Positions 1-11,948 of a stretch of 64,000 nucleotides of DNA are shown piece after piece; the stretch's first letter is position 1; each line of letters starts with the position of its first letter. The notes under the pieces are model-generated. The model worked only from the letters and a program-made list of their open reading frames with translations, did no database searches and was not told where the DNA came from. The stretch lies in assembly GCA_021399435.1 (NCBI GenBank), contig JAJTUP010000082.1:1-64000 (forward strand). The letters run 5' to 3'. This DNA is from Diaporthe sp. PMI_573 (lineage: Eukaryota; Ascomycota; Sordariomycetes; Diaporthales; Diaporthaceae). A program made the position numbers and the translations under genes.

Positions 1-342
1 TTCAGCCATCACCGTAAAACGATCCCTAGCGTAATAGCTGATGTTTACACCTTAGGTGCAAAGCTTAGTCGAGAGGGCACCCTTTAGAACCTCGGTAAGA
101 GAGTAGGTTTAAAAGCGGGGTTCTTCCTATATGCTTTAGGTATGTTTTCTCTATCTTTAGTTTGGTTACACATCTCTCTCGCTAGCAAGGCGTTCCCTTG
201 GTAGTTCTAATCAGGCGTCGCTGAGATAATTCTGCTCATGATTATGAAGAACAGGCAAGCTTTAAACCGACTTGATAGTCATGAGCTCTCTCCTCAGTCT
301 TTAAAGGTCACGTAGTTAGCTTGGCCCGGGCTAGATCACTAG
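1..342. other. unassigned AT-rich stretch
   Basis: No convincing gene or repeat boundary could be recognised. The base composition and scattered stops resemble the RIP-decayed DNA that follows. It may be the end of an element that begins outside the window. Confidence 0.4.
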
Positions 343-665
343 TAAAAACGTAGACACTAAAGCCGAGCATATGTGCCTAAGTTCTGCTGGCCCCTCAGAG
401 AGAGAGAGAGGAAACTGCTAGAGGGCTCCAACGCGAAGAAAGAAGAGGTAATGAAAAAGGGCTGGAAGGGCCACGAAGGCGATAAAAGCAGTATTTGGGT
501 TCTAATCAGACAATGTCACAGGTTATCAAATAATAATAATAGAAGAATGAGTTGAATTGTTGCTTCGGCCCTTAAGAGGGATAGAAGCTTGTCCGGTACT
601 TATAGTACGGACGGCCAAGAAAGAAAATTCATCGTACTAGCTATGTGAAACACTGCACCCCGTAA
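343..665 (+). repeat. left terminal inverted repeat of the 1.6 kb element
   Basis: Pairs with 1616-1935 in inverted orientation. It contains a GA-rich tract (gagagagagagag) and a run of AAT/ATT triplets that also appear in the partner. The 60-codon open frame at 373-555 lies inside the repeat and is not thought to be a gene. Confidence 0.7.
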
Positions 666-1615
666 TAATAGTCTACTAGTTAAGCAAGAATATATAGGCT
701 AATAGAATAACCATAATTTTAATTTACTAAGTTAATTACTTTACTAAGAAAAATATATATTAAGATTTTAATAGACTACTAATAGTTATATCACTACTTT
801 TGCCTCTAATATTAAGAATGTCTAGAAAAGTTAACTAGTTACTACTATTAAGCACTATAGAACTCTAGTTAAAAATACTAACCTTACCCTTAAAATATAA
901 TTAAGCCTTCTATACTACTATCTTACTAGCCTTTTCTATAAAACTTTAATAAGTAGCCTTAGTAGATTGCTTAGTAATCTATGTATACTTAGCCTTGGCC
1001 TCCTCCTTTTCTATATAATTTAGCTTGTTAATAGTATTAATGCCCTAGTGTATAGCATGTACTATCTTCTAAGCCTATAAGCAATGCTGCTTGTATAGTT
1101 AGCATATCTTTATAGCAGCTCTTTTTAGCTCTTCTTCTACTTTGTCTAGTATAGCCTTGGCTAGGTTATACTAGGTAGTAAGCTTTTATATCTAGGTAGG
1201 TAAGAGCTTATATATATTATAGTTCCTATATTTTTTTAGAATATACTTATAATAGCGAGAAGAGTCCTCCTCTAATATAATATAAAGGGTTTTGCTAATC
1301 TTGTAAGATAAGTAGGTTAGTATAACGGAACTACGAGAAATAATGGTAATAGAAAGGGACTTGCTTTACTTAGTCTTCTTAGAGTAATATAAAGATTTAG
1401 AGACCTAAGAATCTTTAACCCTAGATAATATAATAAATTAAGAAGGTATAATTAAAATATAAATAATATATAAAGAACTTATAGGGAACCTTTAAGGATA
1501 AAGGATACAAGAAGGAAGATAATGTTATAGACTAATAAGCGTGGTACTTAAGGGACCCGTTTTAATAACCCTAGTAATTAGAATTAAATACTATAACACA
1601 GCCCTGTAGGTACTG

Positions 1616-1935
1616 TTACGGGGTGCAGTATTTCACGTAGCTAGTGCGATGAATTTTCTTTCTTGGCCGTCCGTACTATAAGTACCGGACATGCTTCTGT
1701 CCCTCTCGAGGGCCGAAGTAAGAATTCAACTCATTCTTCTATTATTATTATTTGATAACCTGTGACATTGTCTGATCAGAACCCAATCACTGCTTTTATC
1801 GCCTTCGTGGCCCTTCCAGCCCTTTTTCATTATCTCTTCTTTCTTCGCGTTGGAGCCCTCTAGCAGTTTCCTCTCTCTCGCTCAGAGGGGCCAGCAGAAC
1901 GCGCACCTATGCTCGGCTTGGTGTCCACGTTTTTA
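1616..1935 (-). repeat. right terminal inverted repeat of the 1.6 kb element
   Basis: Reverse complement of 343-665, ending in acgttttta. It preserves more C/G than the left copy in places, as expected if the two copies were mutated independently. Confidence 0.7.
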
Positions 1936-1971
1936 GTACTTAAGGGCGAAGTTAGTAAGGTATGCTAAGGC

Positions 1972-2235
1972 TAGGGTTAGGGTTAGGGACCTACTAACTA
2001 GGGTAGACTAATAGGACTAATAAGTAGTTTAGATAACTATAAGGCTGGACTATATAAGTTGACGAGTAGTCTATATAGTCTATTATTAATAATGGATAAA
2101 GAGATAGAATATATAAGGACATAGTTATTACTATAGTAGATAGCTTTTATAGAATAGACTCTTTAGTTGTTAATCTAAGTATTTAGTCTAATAACTAGAT
2201 AGCCTCATAGCTAGTAATTATACTTAGAGAATTAT
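1972..2235 (+). repeat. left part of an old LTR, split by the gypsy insertion
   Basis: This stretch together with 10360-10467 is the reverse complement of 11208-11572. It begins with a telomere-like run (tagggttagggttaggg, 1972-1988) and stops exactly at the ATTAT target duplication of the gypsy element. Reassembled, the LTR is about 370 bp, the same size as its partner. Confidence 0.65.
2231..2235. repeat. 5 bp target-site duplication (left)
   Basis: ATTAT immediately precedes the 5' LTR and is repeated at 10355-10359 directly after the 3' LTR. Confidence 0.8.
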
Positions 2236-2422
2236 TGTAACGCCTAGGTAGAAGCTACGCGGAAGCCTCGGCAAAAAGCCCCTATGTCTAGAAAAGGGCC
2301 TGAAGCCCCCATGTCTTAGTTTAGCGGGGGCAAGAATTAGTCTTACACTAGACCTATACCTAATATATATGTTGGCCTTCCCAGTTTACCGAACCATTGT
2401 GCCTAGTATAGAGCCCATTATA
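2236..2422 (+). repeat. 5' LTR of gypsy copy 1
   Basis: Starts TGTAACGCC and ends ATTATA; the last C of the expected ATTACA has been changed to T. It matches 10168-10354 along its length with mostly C/T and G/A differences. Confidence 0.85.
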
Positions 2423-2439
2423 ATTCTAATTCTTCTTGA

Positions 2440-4350
2440 TGTACTACCCATAATGCTACCAAAGACTGGTGAAAGAAGGGGAAGATCTTAAGAAAATCAC
2501 AACGATAGCAAGAGTAGTTTAGAAATAGTTTAACTTGATAATGCCTTGGTACGAGAACGGGAATGTAATTAACTACTTTAACAGAGAATCAATACTCTGG
2601 AAGTAGTCTAAACGGCTGTCGAAGCTAAGCTAAAAGATTTAAAGCTGGCTAATATTACTTTATTACCTATAGCCTATACCCTTTAGCAATATAATAGCTA
2701 GATGATAGACCTAGAAAGGGCCTATATCTTATAACTATAAACCCTCTACGACAACAAGACGAAGGTAATATATATATTAAACTATGTTGAGAAAGAGTGC
2801 TGAAATTGTTAGGATACTTATATGAAATCCTTAAGAAAAGGAGATAAGTCTGTATTTAATTATTACAAGTAGAATGAGTTTAGGACTTTCAGCTCTAATT
2901 TCAAGAAGGATCCCTAAGGCGTATTAGGTATTATTTAAAGCTTAATTAATGCTGCCTACTAATAAGAAAACCAAGACTTATAGACCTTTTACTAGTACCT
3001 TAAAACGTTGAAATTAAAACAAGAGATAAGAAGCAATAGTTTGAGGGCTGAATTCTTTCTCTCGAGACTATTAGGATAGATAATGTTAAAGATTTAAACA
3101 AAATATGCCCTAAGCTTGCTAGAGACTAGGGATAAGATAGTTAGGGTTGCCTAAGTAATCTAGGTTAGTACCCTAGAAAAGGTGAGAAAGAGGAAGCATA
3201 AGGAGGTAGGCTTGAGAAAGGGGGGTGTTAAACGGAAACGCTCATTTAGGTGTGGGCGCTGCACGTAGGGAGTTACCCTAGACTTCACGGAAGGAGTTAC
3301 CCTAGACTTTTTACTAGTGGCGTGCGCGCTGGGAGATGAGTTTGGTGGCCGTGAGCCGATTTTTTAGGCTATTTTAAGACCCTAACTTCGAACCTCTACA
3401 TTCCCCTTATTTCTTACCCAAAAAACATGTAACCTAGTTTGTTAGATAGCCTGATTTCTGAAGTTTATCTGTATTTAGTTTGGTTACTGTCAGGGTTAGG
3501 GTTGGCTAGCTGTTTGAAGCCAAAGATGGTGGGTCTAAGGGCCGAATTTTCCGGCCCCTCCATTCCTGCACCAGAGCCAACCGCAGCGTGCCCAGGGTTA
3601 AGGTCATGTCGGAGGGACTGTGAGGAGGGCTGACAGAAGCCCACTCGAATTCAATGCAAAGTTGTCCAAACCACTCTCAATCGTCCCAACAAGACCTCAG
3701 TACACCCTACTGCTACCTGACTCCCATTCAATCCACCAACCTTCAGAGAGGGAATTAATAGAACCCCTAACAAGAAAGGACAAGGGGAAAGCCCTTTAAG
3801 AAGTACTTTAAATGTACGGGGTAGAACTCAAAATTATCTATAGTAGCGAGGCTAAAGAAGAGGCTAAGGATTAAGAGCCAGGGGTTCTTACACCTAGCTA
3901 AATTAAAACGCTTAGAGAAGTACCTCCAAAGCAACCCTAAAGCTAAATCCTCTAGATAAAACAGGTAAGATGACTATATACTATAGGTATAAAAGTACCT
4001 ACTACTACTCTCTAAACTGCCTAATACTAGTAGAAACCGTAGTATTGGTAAATTAAATACAAGGCTGTAGTAACTATTAATCTAGGGGCTATCGAGGTCA
4101 GAACTGAGGAAGAGGGAGCTGAGATACCTCTTAACTACCTACAGAAATAGTGTCTAAGGTTAAAGAAAAGAACTAGTGACTATACCTAGAAGTGGAAAAA
4201 AAGATAGTTAAAGTCTAGGAGATATTTATAATCTCTGGCAAAGTAGCTACAAAGTGTAGTTAAAGACGTGTTAAGATTGATCTAAATATATAGGTATAAG
4301 TAGACCTAGTTAGTATTTCTTTTATTAAAAAGTTTAGTCTTAAATTGTCT
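2440..4350 (+). pseudogene. gypsy copy 1 gag/protease region, decayed
   Basis: Two gag-like blocks flank the solo LTR at 3226-3745. Around 3985-4030 the frame keeps a relic of a CCHC zinc knuckle. Copy 2 preserves it better (CYRCG near 57680). Stops are dense and mostly TAG/TAA. Confidence 0.6.
3226..3745 (+). mobile_element. solo LTR inserted in the gypsy gag region
   Basis: A 520 bp unit starting TGTTAAACGG and ending CCTTCA interrupts gypsy copy 1 at a run of G that is uninterrupted in copy 2 (57440). The flanks are GGGGG and GAGAG, compatible with a 5 bp target duplication in which two G were changed to A. It is far less RIP-damaged than the surrounding element, so it arrived later or escaped. 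An inverted relative is at 11949-12463. It carries a telomere-like agggttagggtt at 3492-3503. The 64-codon frame at 3439-3633 lies within it and is probably not a gene. Confidence 0.75.
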
Positions 4351-4849
4351 ATAAAGTTATTAGTACTTGTGGTGGGAGTCTAAGAAAGTAAGGTTCTTAT
4401 TTATAGTGTCTATTAGGTTTCCTTGTTACTTAAAAATTATTTTGGAAATTAGAGGAAAGAGATATAAGATTATATTATAATCTAAAGGAATTAATTAGAA
4501 TCTATTTTGCTCTTAGGTACCCTAGGTTTGAAATATTTTTAAATAGGGCTTAAAAGCCGTCTAAAGGATTAGTAGCTTTAATAGGATAAGATTTGTATAG
4601 TAAAGTAAACTATAAAGTCTTTTATAAGGAATCAGGGAAAGATCTCCTATTATTATGTAATCTTTCCTATAGTAAAACCTTTTAGTATGATGGAAAAGGA
4701 GGAGAGTCCTTAATGGGAGCCTTAAGGGATAGATGAAGAGGAGAAACCGCCTCTAGATCTGTCTTAGATATACCCGTAATTAGCAGGAATGGAGACATTT
4801 TTTATCAAAGCTAAAGCTAAGGAGCTACTACCAAGGAGGAAGGTAGATT

Positions 4850-7800
4850 ATGTAATAGATTTAGAGAAGGAAACTTTACCCTCTTTTCTACCTCTACACC
4901 TACTCTTATTGACAGAACTTAAGGTCTTGAGAAAATAGCTTAAAGAGAGTTTAAAGTTAGGATAAATTGCCTATAGTAAAAGTCCTACTAATATACTAGT
5001 TTTGTTTATACTAAAAAAAGATAGAACCCTTTAACTCTACATTAACTATAGGGCTCTTAACAAAGTAATGATAAAAAATTAGTATCCCTTATTATTGGTT
5101 TTAGAAATATTGGATTAATTATTAGATATATAGTACTTTTCTAAAATCGATTTAATAAATGTATATTATTAGATTTATATCTAAAAGGGTAATAAATGGA
5201 AGATAGCTTTTTGTACATAATATGGTTATTATAAATTTAAAGTAGTGCTATTTGGATTAACTAATGCCCTAGCTATATTTTAATCTTTTATTATAGAAGT
5301 CTTAGGAGATTATATTAATGTCTATATAATTATTTACTTAGATAATATTTTGATTTTTTTAAGAAATAAACAGGAGTATAAGAAATATATATAAATGATT
5401 ATAGATCGTCTCGTGATAGTAGAGTTATATGGTAATATTAAAAAGTGCTGCTTTTTTTAAGAAGAGATTAAGTTTTTAAGATTTTTGGTTAGAAGGAAGG
5501 GAGTTTGAATAGACCTTGACAGGATTAGGACTATCTGGGAATGGCTAATACTAACTACCTACTGTAATATTTAAGTGTTCTTGGGTTTCTGTAACTTTTA
5601 CTAAAGATTTATTAGGGATTACTCAAAAATTATATAACTACTTAACGAATAATTGAAAGGGATGTAACGTGGCTAAAAACTAGGAAAAATTAATTTCTTG
5701 GCCCTAGAAAATATTAAAATATAAAGGGCCTTTAAAGAGCTTAAAATGAGGTTTTAATAAGTACCTCTTCTCTAACATTACAACCCTATACTCCCTATAC
5801 AAATTAAGTGTAATGTATTAGACAGAGCTACTACGTCTATAATTTTATAGCAATACCGAGATAAAGGTAAATCCTGATAGCATCTAATTACTTTCTAGTC
5901 AAAGAAGTTTTCTAGAGCTAAGCTCCACTAGATAACTTATAACAAAAAGCTAAGTACTATTGTTAAGAGCTTTAAATACTAGCAATAGTATCTCAAAGGG
6001 GTACAAGAGCTAGTTATAGTTCTTTCTAATTATAATAATCTCCATGGCTTTATAAAGTAAAAAGAACTAATATAGAAGCAGGTTTAATAGCTTATATATT
6101 TAGCTAGGTTTGATTTTACTATTAAATATTGTTCTAGGAGAACAAACCCGGTAGATAGCCTATCGAAAAGGCCTAACTATATATTAGAAGAAAAGCCTCT
6201 AAATTTAAGTTAGATCCTAACTCTAGAATCAAAGATAATTATAGCTATTAGGAAGGACTTATAATCCTATCTAGAAGACTAACGGTAGGTCTAGTTTAAG
6301 GCTATAGTTAGAAGTACTAAAGTATAAAAGGTCTTAAAACTCGATTCCTCCTTGATAGAGTGTTAGCTTAAGTCTATAGCTCCCCTATAGGGGTAGTTTA
6401 TAACAAGAGTCTGGGCCTAGGTACATATTGGTAATGTAGGTATAATATACTAAGGGCTCTACTCTCTGCTATTAGACTTAATACGCAAAGCCTAAAGGGA
6501 AGACCCTAAGATTCAGGCCATTATTAAAAGGATAAAATCCTTAAATAGTGCTATTTTAAATGGTTCTAGTTATGAGTTCTAAGACAGACTACTATACTAG
6601 AAGAGATATATATATGCGCTAGAACAAGAAGCTTTATAATAGGAGATCCTACAAACCTACTATAATGAGCTGCTGAGTAGATACTAGGGGTAGACATAGA
6701 TATAAATCCTGGTTAAAAGATATTTTTACTGGCTGGGCTTGAGGACCTCTGTTGCAGACTACGTACGCTCTTGCGTAATGTGCTAATATGTATCTATGCC
6801 ACGTCATTACCTATATGGAGAGCTTGCTTCGTTACTAATTCTATTAGGCCCTATACAAGAACTTAGTATAGACTTTGTTACTAGACTTTTGATTGCTATC
6901 AAAGATGGCGAGGAAGTAGATGTAATCCTGGTTATAGTAGATTGTTATACTAAGATGAGTTTCTTTATTATAGTGAATATAATAATAAATGCTGCTAAAC
7001 TAGCTGAAATCTTCTATAGGGAGATTAAGTGTAAATAGGGACTACCTAAGGGAATCGTGACTAATAGAGGCACGACCTTTACTAGCAAGTTCTAGAAGAT
7101 ACTTTACTAGCTAAGTAGGATTAAAACCTAATGTACTATTACTTACTACTTATAGGGTGATAGATAAATAGAAAGGATAAACTAAATCTTGGAATAATAT
7201 CTAAGGGTATTTATGGTGGAAAATGTCTAAAACTAGCTAAACCTATTGTATACTGTATTCTTTGCATACAATTCGGTACAAAGCACTATAATTAAGATAA
7301 GCCTGTTTAAAGCTCTCTTAGGCTATAAACTATCTTTTACTATCCTGTATAATGAATGGCCTACTAAGGATAGTGTCCCTTAGAGGGAGGTACTAGTAGT
7401 TAAGGAATATATAGAGAAACTTTAGCGAATTTAAACAGACTATGAGGAGAATTGGAAACAGGTAGTTAAGATACAGGTCTGAAATTATAATAATCGATAC
7501 TAACCTATATAATTCAAGATTAGCTAATAGGTATTATTAATAACTAAGTATTTACTCCTAAAAAATAGGAAGCTTGCTCTATAAAGGGTTAGCCTATTTA
7601 GAATTATATCTTAAGTGGGTAAATAGGCTTATAGTCTAACCCTCCCAGAGAAGTACTTATAAATATACCACGTTTATTATATAAGCTAGCTAGAGCCTTA
7701 GATAGTAAGGAACCTAAAGAACCTAATAGAGGGTATCTTAGATTTACTAGACCTAGAGGATAAATAAGCTAAATAAAAGCTAGAGGAGATTTAAGACTAC

Positions 7801-7950
7801 TAGGAAATCGGGGACACCATATACTACCTGATAAAGTAGAAGAGGTGGCCTAGTAAATATAATTTATAGGTACTAGAAGGCAAGATATTGGTAGACAAAA
7901 CTATTTAGAAGTACTAGAGAGGGAGAAAATTAAAGAGAAATTAAAAAAAA
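4850..7950 (+). pseudogene. gypsy copy 1 pol region (RT, RNase H, integrase), decayed
   Basis: With TAG/TAA read as Gln or Trp, the reverse transcriptase can be followed from about 4900 to 5500, including a YLDN relic of the catalytic YxDD motif near 5335. RNase H-like sequence follows to about 6000. The integrase core is clearest at 6796-7110: SIDFVTRL, VIVDCYTK and GIVTNRGTTFTSKF correspond to the conserved Asp positions and the usual T/SDRG stretch. A chromodomain-like end lies near 7850-7930. No open frame longer than 80 codons remains. Confidence 0.8.
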
Positions 7951-8229
7951 ACCTAAGATTAGACTAGTAGAGGCTGTAGAAAGCGGCTACAAATTAAACA
8001 GTAATAGGCCTATAAAGGCTAGGAGTACTAAATAACTGGCTAATAAAGCTAATGTTAATCTAATAAGTATTAAAAGACTGACTAGTAAACTTGATGCTAG
8101 CTTAATAATAGGAAAATATTTCTAGATAAAGGCCTACCGAGAGGCTATTAAGTATTATATAAGTAGAGAAAGGTTTGAAAAATCAATGCATTAGAATTAA
8201 GTACAAATAACCTTAGAAATGTCTAGGTT

Positions 8230-10160
8230 AAAGGGGGACTAAAAGGGTCCCCGAAAAAGTAACGTAAGGATATCGTTATCCCTACTCCTAAAAAACCAAA
8301 CCCCCTCTACTAGTACTAATCACCAAGCCACCATATCCCCAAGCAACTAATAAAAGAGAGCCGTCTACATCCTATAGGTTATTTCCTGTAGCAGTAACAG
8401 AAACCCCTCTGGCTAGGCCCCGAAAGTATTATCTATAACCCGCAAAACCTCTAAGAGAAACCCCTAAACCAAGCCATACCAAACTAGAAACCTATTATTG
8501 GCCGGGACTAGACGTGGTATCCCACAGCAAGTATTGACTAGGTCTCTCAAGATCTTCTCACAAAGGGCGTCTACCGAGTTAGCCAAGCCAAACTATACCA
8601 GATAAAGCAGGTGTAAATTAGCCAGGGCCTGTAACTAAAAGACACTAGCCTCTATAATGGCTGAGTCCTAAGTAGATTAGCGTATAATTATGTCTTGAAA
8701 TATAGAGGATTTATATTTGCGACCTTAATCTATTTCTTCTTCTAGTAGCCTCTCTTGTACTTTGGGTTCTCTACCGTTTTCCGAAATACCGGAGCACTAC
8801 TTGGTCTATTTATAGACAAGTTTATTAAGGTTTGGGCCAGGCAAACCTACAAGGTTAATAGCTGGTTCTCCTATACTACTAATAGAGAAAGATCTATAGC
8901 CTAGGTAATTTCCCTTAAAAAGGTTCTTATAAAATACAGGTTAGTAATTAACCTAACAATTAAAGGATCCCCCTATAAGGATTAATAAAAATAATAATAA
9001 TAGATAAAAGGATATTTACCATTATATAAGGCGAGTAATGCTTTTTAATGTACTAATTATACTAAAAGCTCCCCAAACTAGTTATAATACAGGGTATATC
9101 TTCTTACAAAAAAGGTATATCTTTCTCGAACCTTTTAAGAAAGCTGCGTATATAGGTTTTGTAAGGGGCTTGGGACTAGATTACCCGACTCTAGGTCTGC
9201 ACCCTCTTGTCCCACCTAGATAGGTTATATAAGGTTTAAACAATGTCTCTAGAGGCTGCTGCCATATATTGCTGGCTGGGAGACGTTGCATACTTGAGAG
9301 CCTTGGTAGGTATATACGACTATATAAACTTACTAGTAGAAGAAGCTAGTCTCTTTAGAGTTTAAGGTACTTTTAGGGGTCTCCTCTTGTTTAGTTTACC
9401 TAGCAATGTAGTAATACTTGCTACTATCTTGCAATAAGTTTAAGGGGTTTACAGGGTAGTAGTAGGCTACTTACTAGCCGCCTTTAAGGACTTGCCTTAA
9501 GTTATAGTTAAGGTATCGTTTTATTTAAAAAAGGATAACTCTAAAGAGAAAGAAATAGTAAGAAGATTTGTAATAGGGCTGGTATGATTATTACTAAACC
9601 TCTCGGGACTTAAACCTGATAAGTTAGGAAACCTTGTAAATAGGTTACTCTAACCTTGCAGGGAAGATAACTATAAGTAGTGTAAAGAGCTACCTTTGTT
9701 GGCAGAATCGATAAAAGAAGAATAAAAGTAAACAGGGGCTAGAGGCCTAGGGCTAGAGGTGCTTGCTAAAGAAGACTAAGAATAATCACGAGACCTCTCT
9801 AAAGAGAAAGGCGATACCTTACCTAGTAGTAAGGATAAGAAGCCTTTAAATAAGCTAGACGAGCAAGACATAATAAAGGTGTTGAGAAGGTATTGTGAAA
9901 ATTACTTAAAGCGGCAGGTAGAAGAGGGGCCATAGTAACGGCTTTAGAAAATCGTAAGTTATAGGTTGGAGGAAGAAAGAAGTTAGAAGCAGCCTGGCTG
10001 GCGGGCTATTTAAACTATGCTGCCTGGTTAGTATAGCGATGAATGAGTCTTAAAGGAACTGGGACCGTTTAGTAAATTACCGAAGGTAGTAACTTAAAGG
10101 TGCCCGTAAAAGCCGTATGAAAGCCGGTTTATAGCTTGGGGACAGGCCTCCGGGGAGAAG
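8230..10160. other. unassigned 1.9 kb gypsy segment between integrase and 3' LTR
   Basis: This segment is shared with copy 2 (about 61930-63860), so it belongs to the element. Several frames on both strands become long if RIP stops are read through. A plus-strand Glu/Lys-rich frame runs from about 9700 to the 3' LTR, and a minus-strand Leu-rich frame covers about 8640-8260. I cannot decide which is real. It could be a third ORF, a captured gene or untranslated sequence. Confidence 0.4.
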
Positions 10161-10167
10161 GCATAAT

Positions 10168-10354
10168 TGTAACGTCTAGGCGGAAGCTACGTAGAAGCCC
10201 CGGCGAAAAGCCTCTACGTCTAGAAAAGGGCCCGAAGCCCCTATGTCTTAGTTTAGCGGGGGCAAGAATTAGTCTTGCACCAGACCTATACTTAATACAT
10301 ATGTTGGCCTTCCTAGTTTACCGGACCATTGTGTCTAGTGCAGAGCCTATTACA
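10168..10354 (+). repeat. 3' LTR of gypsy copy 1
   Basis: 187 bp, TGTAACGTC to ATTACA, matching 2236-2422, and followed directly by the ATTAT duplication at 10355-10359. Confidence 0.85.
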
Positions 10355-10359
10355 ATTAT

Positions 10360-10467
10360 TGTGTCTTACATAAGCATAGTCAAGTATTACCTCTATGCTG
10401 TATTGCTAACATAAACTCTATAGGTTACCTACTAAACTCCACAAAGGTTTAGTGTGATCATTATACA
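10360..10467 (+). repeat. right part of the old LTR split by gypsy copy 1
   Basis: Continues 1972-2235 after the gypsy insertion. Its reverse complement is found in 11208-11320. It ends ...TTATACA, like its partner LTR. Confidence 0.6.
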
Positions 10468-10479
10468 GGGTTCTTATAA

Positions 10480-11130
10480 TTTTGTTCTTGTTGTTGCTTA
10501 AATAATTAATTATCGATATATACGGCTATGGCGACATATTTAGCAAAGTCGTCGGGCTAATCTATCTTAGAAACTTCGTCTTTAATATCCTTCTTTAGTC
10601 CTTTATAAAACTGGCTTATAAGCATGTCTTTTTTTTTAACTAATATAGGTGGTAAGTTGTTTAAAGTATACTGTGTATTTAGAGATCGACCCTTCTTGCT
10701 TAAGCTTTATAAGTTTGCATTTTATAGACCTTTTCTTATTTGGGTCTCTAAAAGCGTCCTTAAGAGCTTATTTAAAGTGGTTAAAGCTTTTAAAGATCTT
10801 TTTAGTATTATCGTTTTAATTGCGTTTTTTATTCTCTAAATAGTTCCTAAGGGTTGGTTTAAACTATATAAGTATATTGCCTTTAAGCCGGTATCTAGTA
10901 AAGATTATTATAATAGGTGTCAAACTAGAGGTAATAGTGCTTAAAGTAGGCTTGGCACTAGGTAAGAAATCCCTAAAGGGTTTCCTTCTCTCCTTTATAG
11001 GGGCCGGGCTTGTCTATCTTATAGGCCTTAGCCTACTAGGCTGCGTAAAGGAGATTAACTTCCTGCTAGAAAGCTACAATCTAGGCTGCTATGTTTTAAG
11101 CGTTATTATTGCTAACACTAAAGAAGGCTA
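10480..11130 (-). pseudogene. gag remnant of an older gypsy element
   Basis: On the minus strand the translation from about 10850 to 10490 gives a gag-like stretch: a Lys-rich block, FKQL, then QFYKGLKKDIKDEVSKID and PDDFAKYV, with Gln codons turned into stops. This resembles the retrotransposon gag domain preceding the zinc knuckle in gypsy elements. It is a different family from copies 1 and 2. The open plus-strand frames at 10624-10839 and 10877-11131 are its shadows. Confidence 0.5.
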
Positions 11131-11207
11131 GAGTTTAAGATACCATTATATCTTAATATTATACAGTTAGTAACTATATAGCCGTACTAAACAAGAGTTG
11201 TTAAAAT

Positions 11208-11572
11208 GTAATAATTATACCAAACCTTTATAGGGTTTAGTAGGTAACCTATAAGGTTTATATTAGCAATATGGCATAGAGGTAATACTTAACTGTTTAG
11301 TATAGGATATAATAATTCTGTAAATATAATTATTAGCTGTAAGGCTATCTAGTTATTAGACTAAATACTTAGATTAACGACTAAAGAGTCTATTCTATAA
11401 AAGCTATCTACTAAAGTAATAACCATATCCTTATATATTCTAACTCTTTATCTGTCCTAGGTATTAGACTGTCTGGACCGCTGGTAATTGTTGCAGTCCG
11501 GTTTAGTGTCGGTAGGACCGCTGATAGTTCCGTCGGTCTACCCTGGTCTTTAGGTCCCTAACCCTAACCCTG
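11208..11572 (-). repeat. inverted partner of the split old LTR
   Basis: Reverse complement of 1972-2235 plus 10360-10467. It ends on the right with ccctaaccctaaccct (11556-11571), the telomere-like run of its partner, and on the left with the complement of ...ATTACA. It presumably is the 5' LTR of the minus-strand gag remnant beside it. Confidence 0.65.
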
Positions 11573-11948
11573 ATCTATAGCGTATTCCGTAACTCTGCCA
11601 ACTAGTGCCATTAGGCTGACATCATAATATCCGGTTTGGTTTGTCGGGGCTGCCCGAGCGGGTTTCCTTGGTGCCAACGCATTAGTTCGTAATAATTAGG
11701 CGTTACATAAAACTAACGTACATAAGTAGGGTTACAATAACCCAGGAATGAGCCTATAAATGGGACATCCATTACACTGTCCATAGATTTGTAAAGTATC
11801 TAGACCTAATTGCTATATAGGCTTGTTGTATATTAGTTGAATTGTTTCTTTGGCCCGCACCGTTTACCGGATTCCAATATCTATTTTTAACTTTTCGTTT
11901 CTCACCTCCGAGATTCTCGTCAACTGTCAATATTTAGAATCAATATTC
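11573..11948. other. unassigned stretch between two LTR remnants
   Basis: No gene recognised. Composition is closer to normal than in the flanking RIP zones from about 11600 to 11690. Confidence 0.35.

Larger units (their letters stand above)
343..1935 (-). mobile_element. decayed element with long terminal inverted repeats
   Basis: Positions 343-665 reappear in reverse complement at 1616-1935 with high similarity, beginning taaaaacgt(a/g)gacac, so the unit is about 1.6 kb with ~320 bp inverted termini. The interior is AT-rich. Read on the minus strand it gives a helix-rich, Lys/Glu-rich frame interrupted almost only by TAG/TAA codons that would be Gln before RIP (roughly 1480 down to 940). 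I recognise no transposase motif. It could be a DNA transposon, or two oppositely oriented LTRs flanking a fragment. The termini are much less mutated than the interior. Confidence 0.55.
2236..10354 (+). mobile_element. Ty3/gypsy LTR retrotransposon, copy 1, RIP-inactivated
   Basis: An 8.1 kb element bounded by two 187 bp LTRs (2236-2422 and 10168-10354) with TG...CA-type ends and a 5 bp target duplication ATTAT. The order gag, reverse transcriptase, RNase H, integrase and chromodomain-like tail can be read in the plus direction once RIP stops are read as Gln, which is the order of the Ty3/gypsy group. It is interrupted by a solo LTR of a different family at 3226-3745. A ~1.9 kb stretch between the integrase region and the 3' LTR has no clear assignment. 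A second copy lies at 56459 onward. All reading frames are destroyed, so the element cannot act autonomously. Confidence 0.9.

Noticed and set aside
1972..1988. Chromosome end (telomere) near the left of the window
   Set aside because: Only about two and a half TTAGGG units, repeated inside LTRs and followed by further genes; not a terminal array.
6796..7038. Functional 80-residue integrase gene
   Set aside because: It is only the longest stop-free piece of the RIP-destroyed integrase core.
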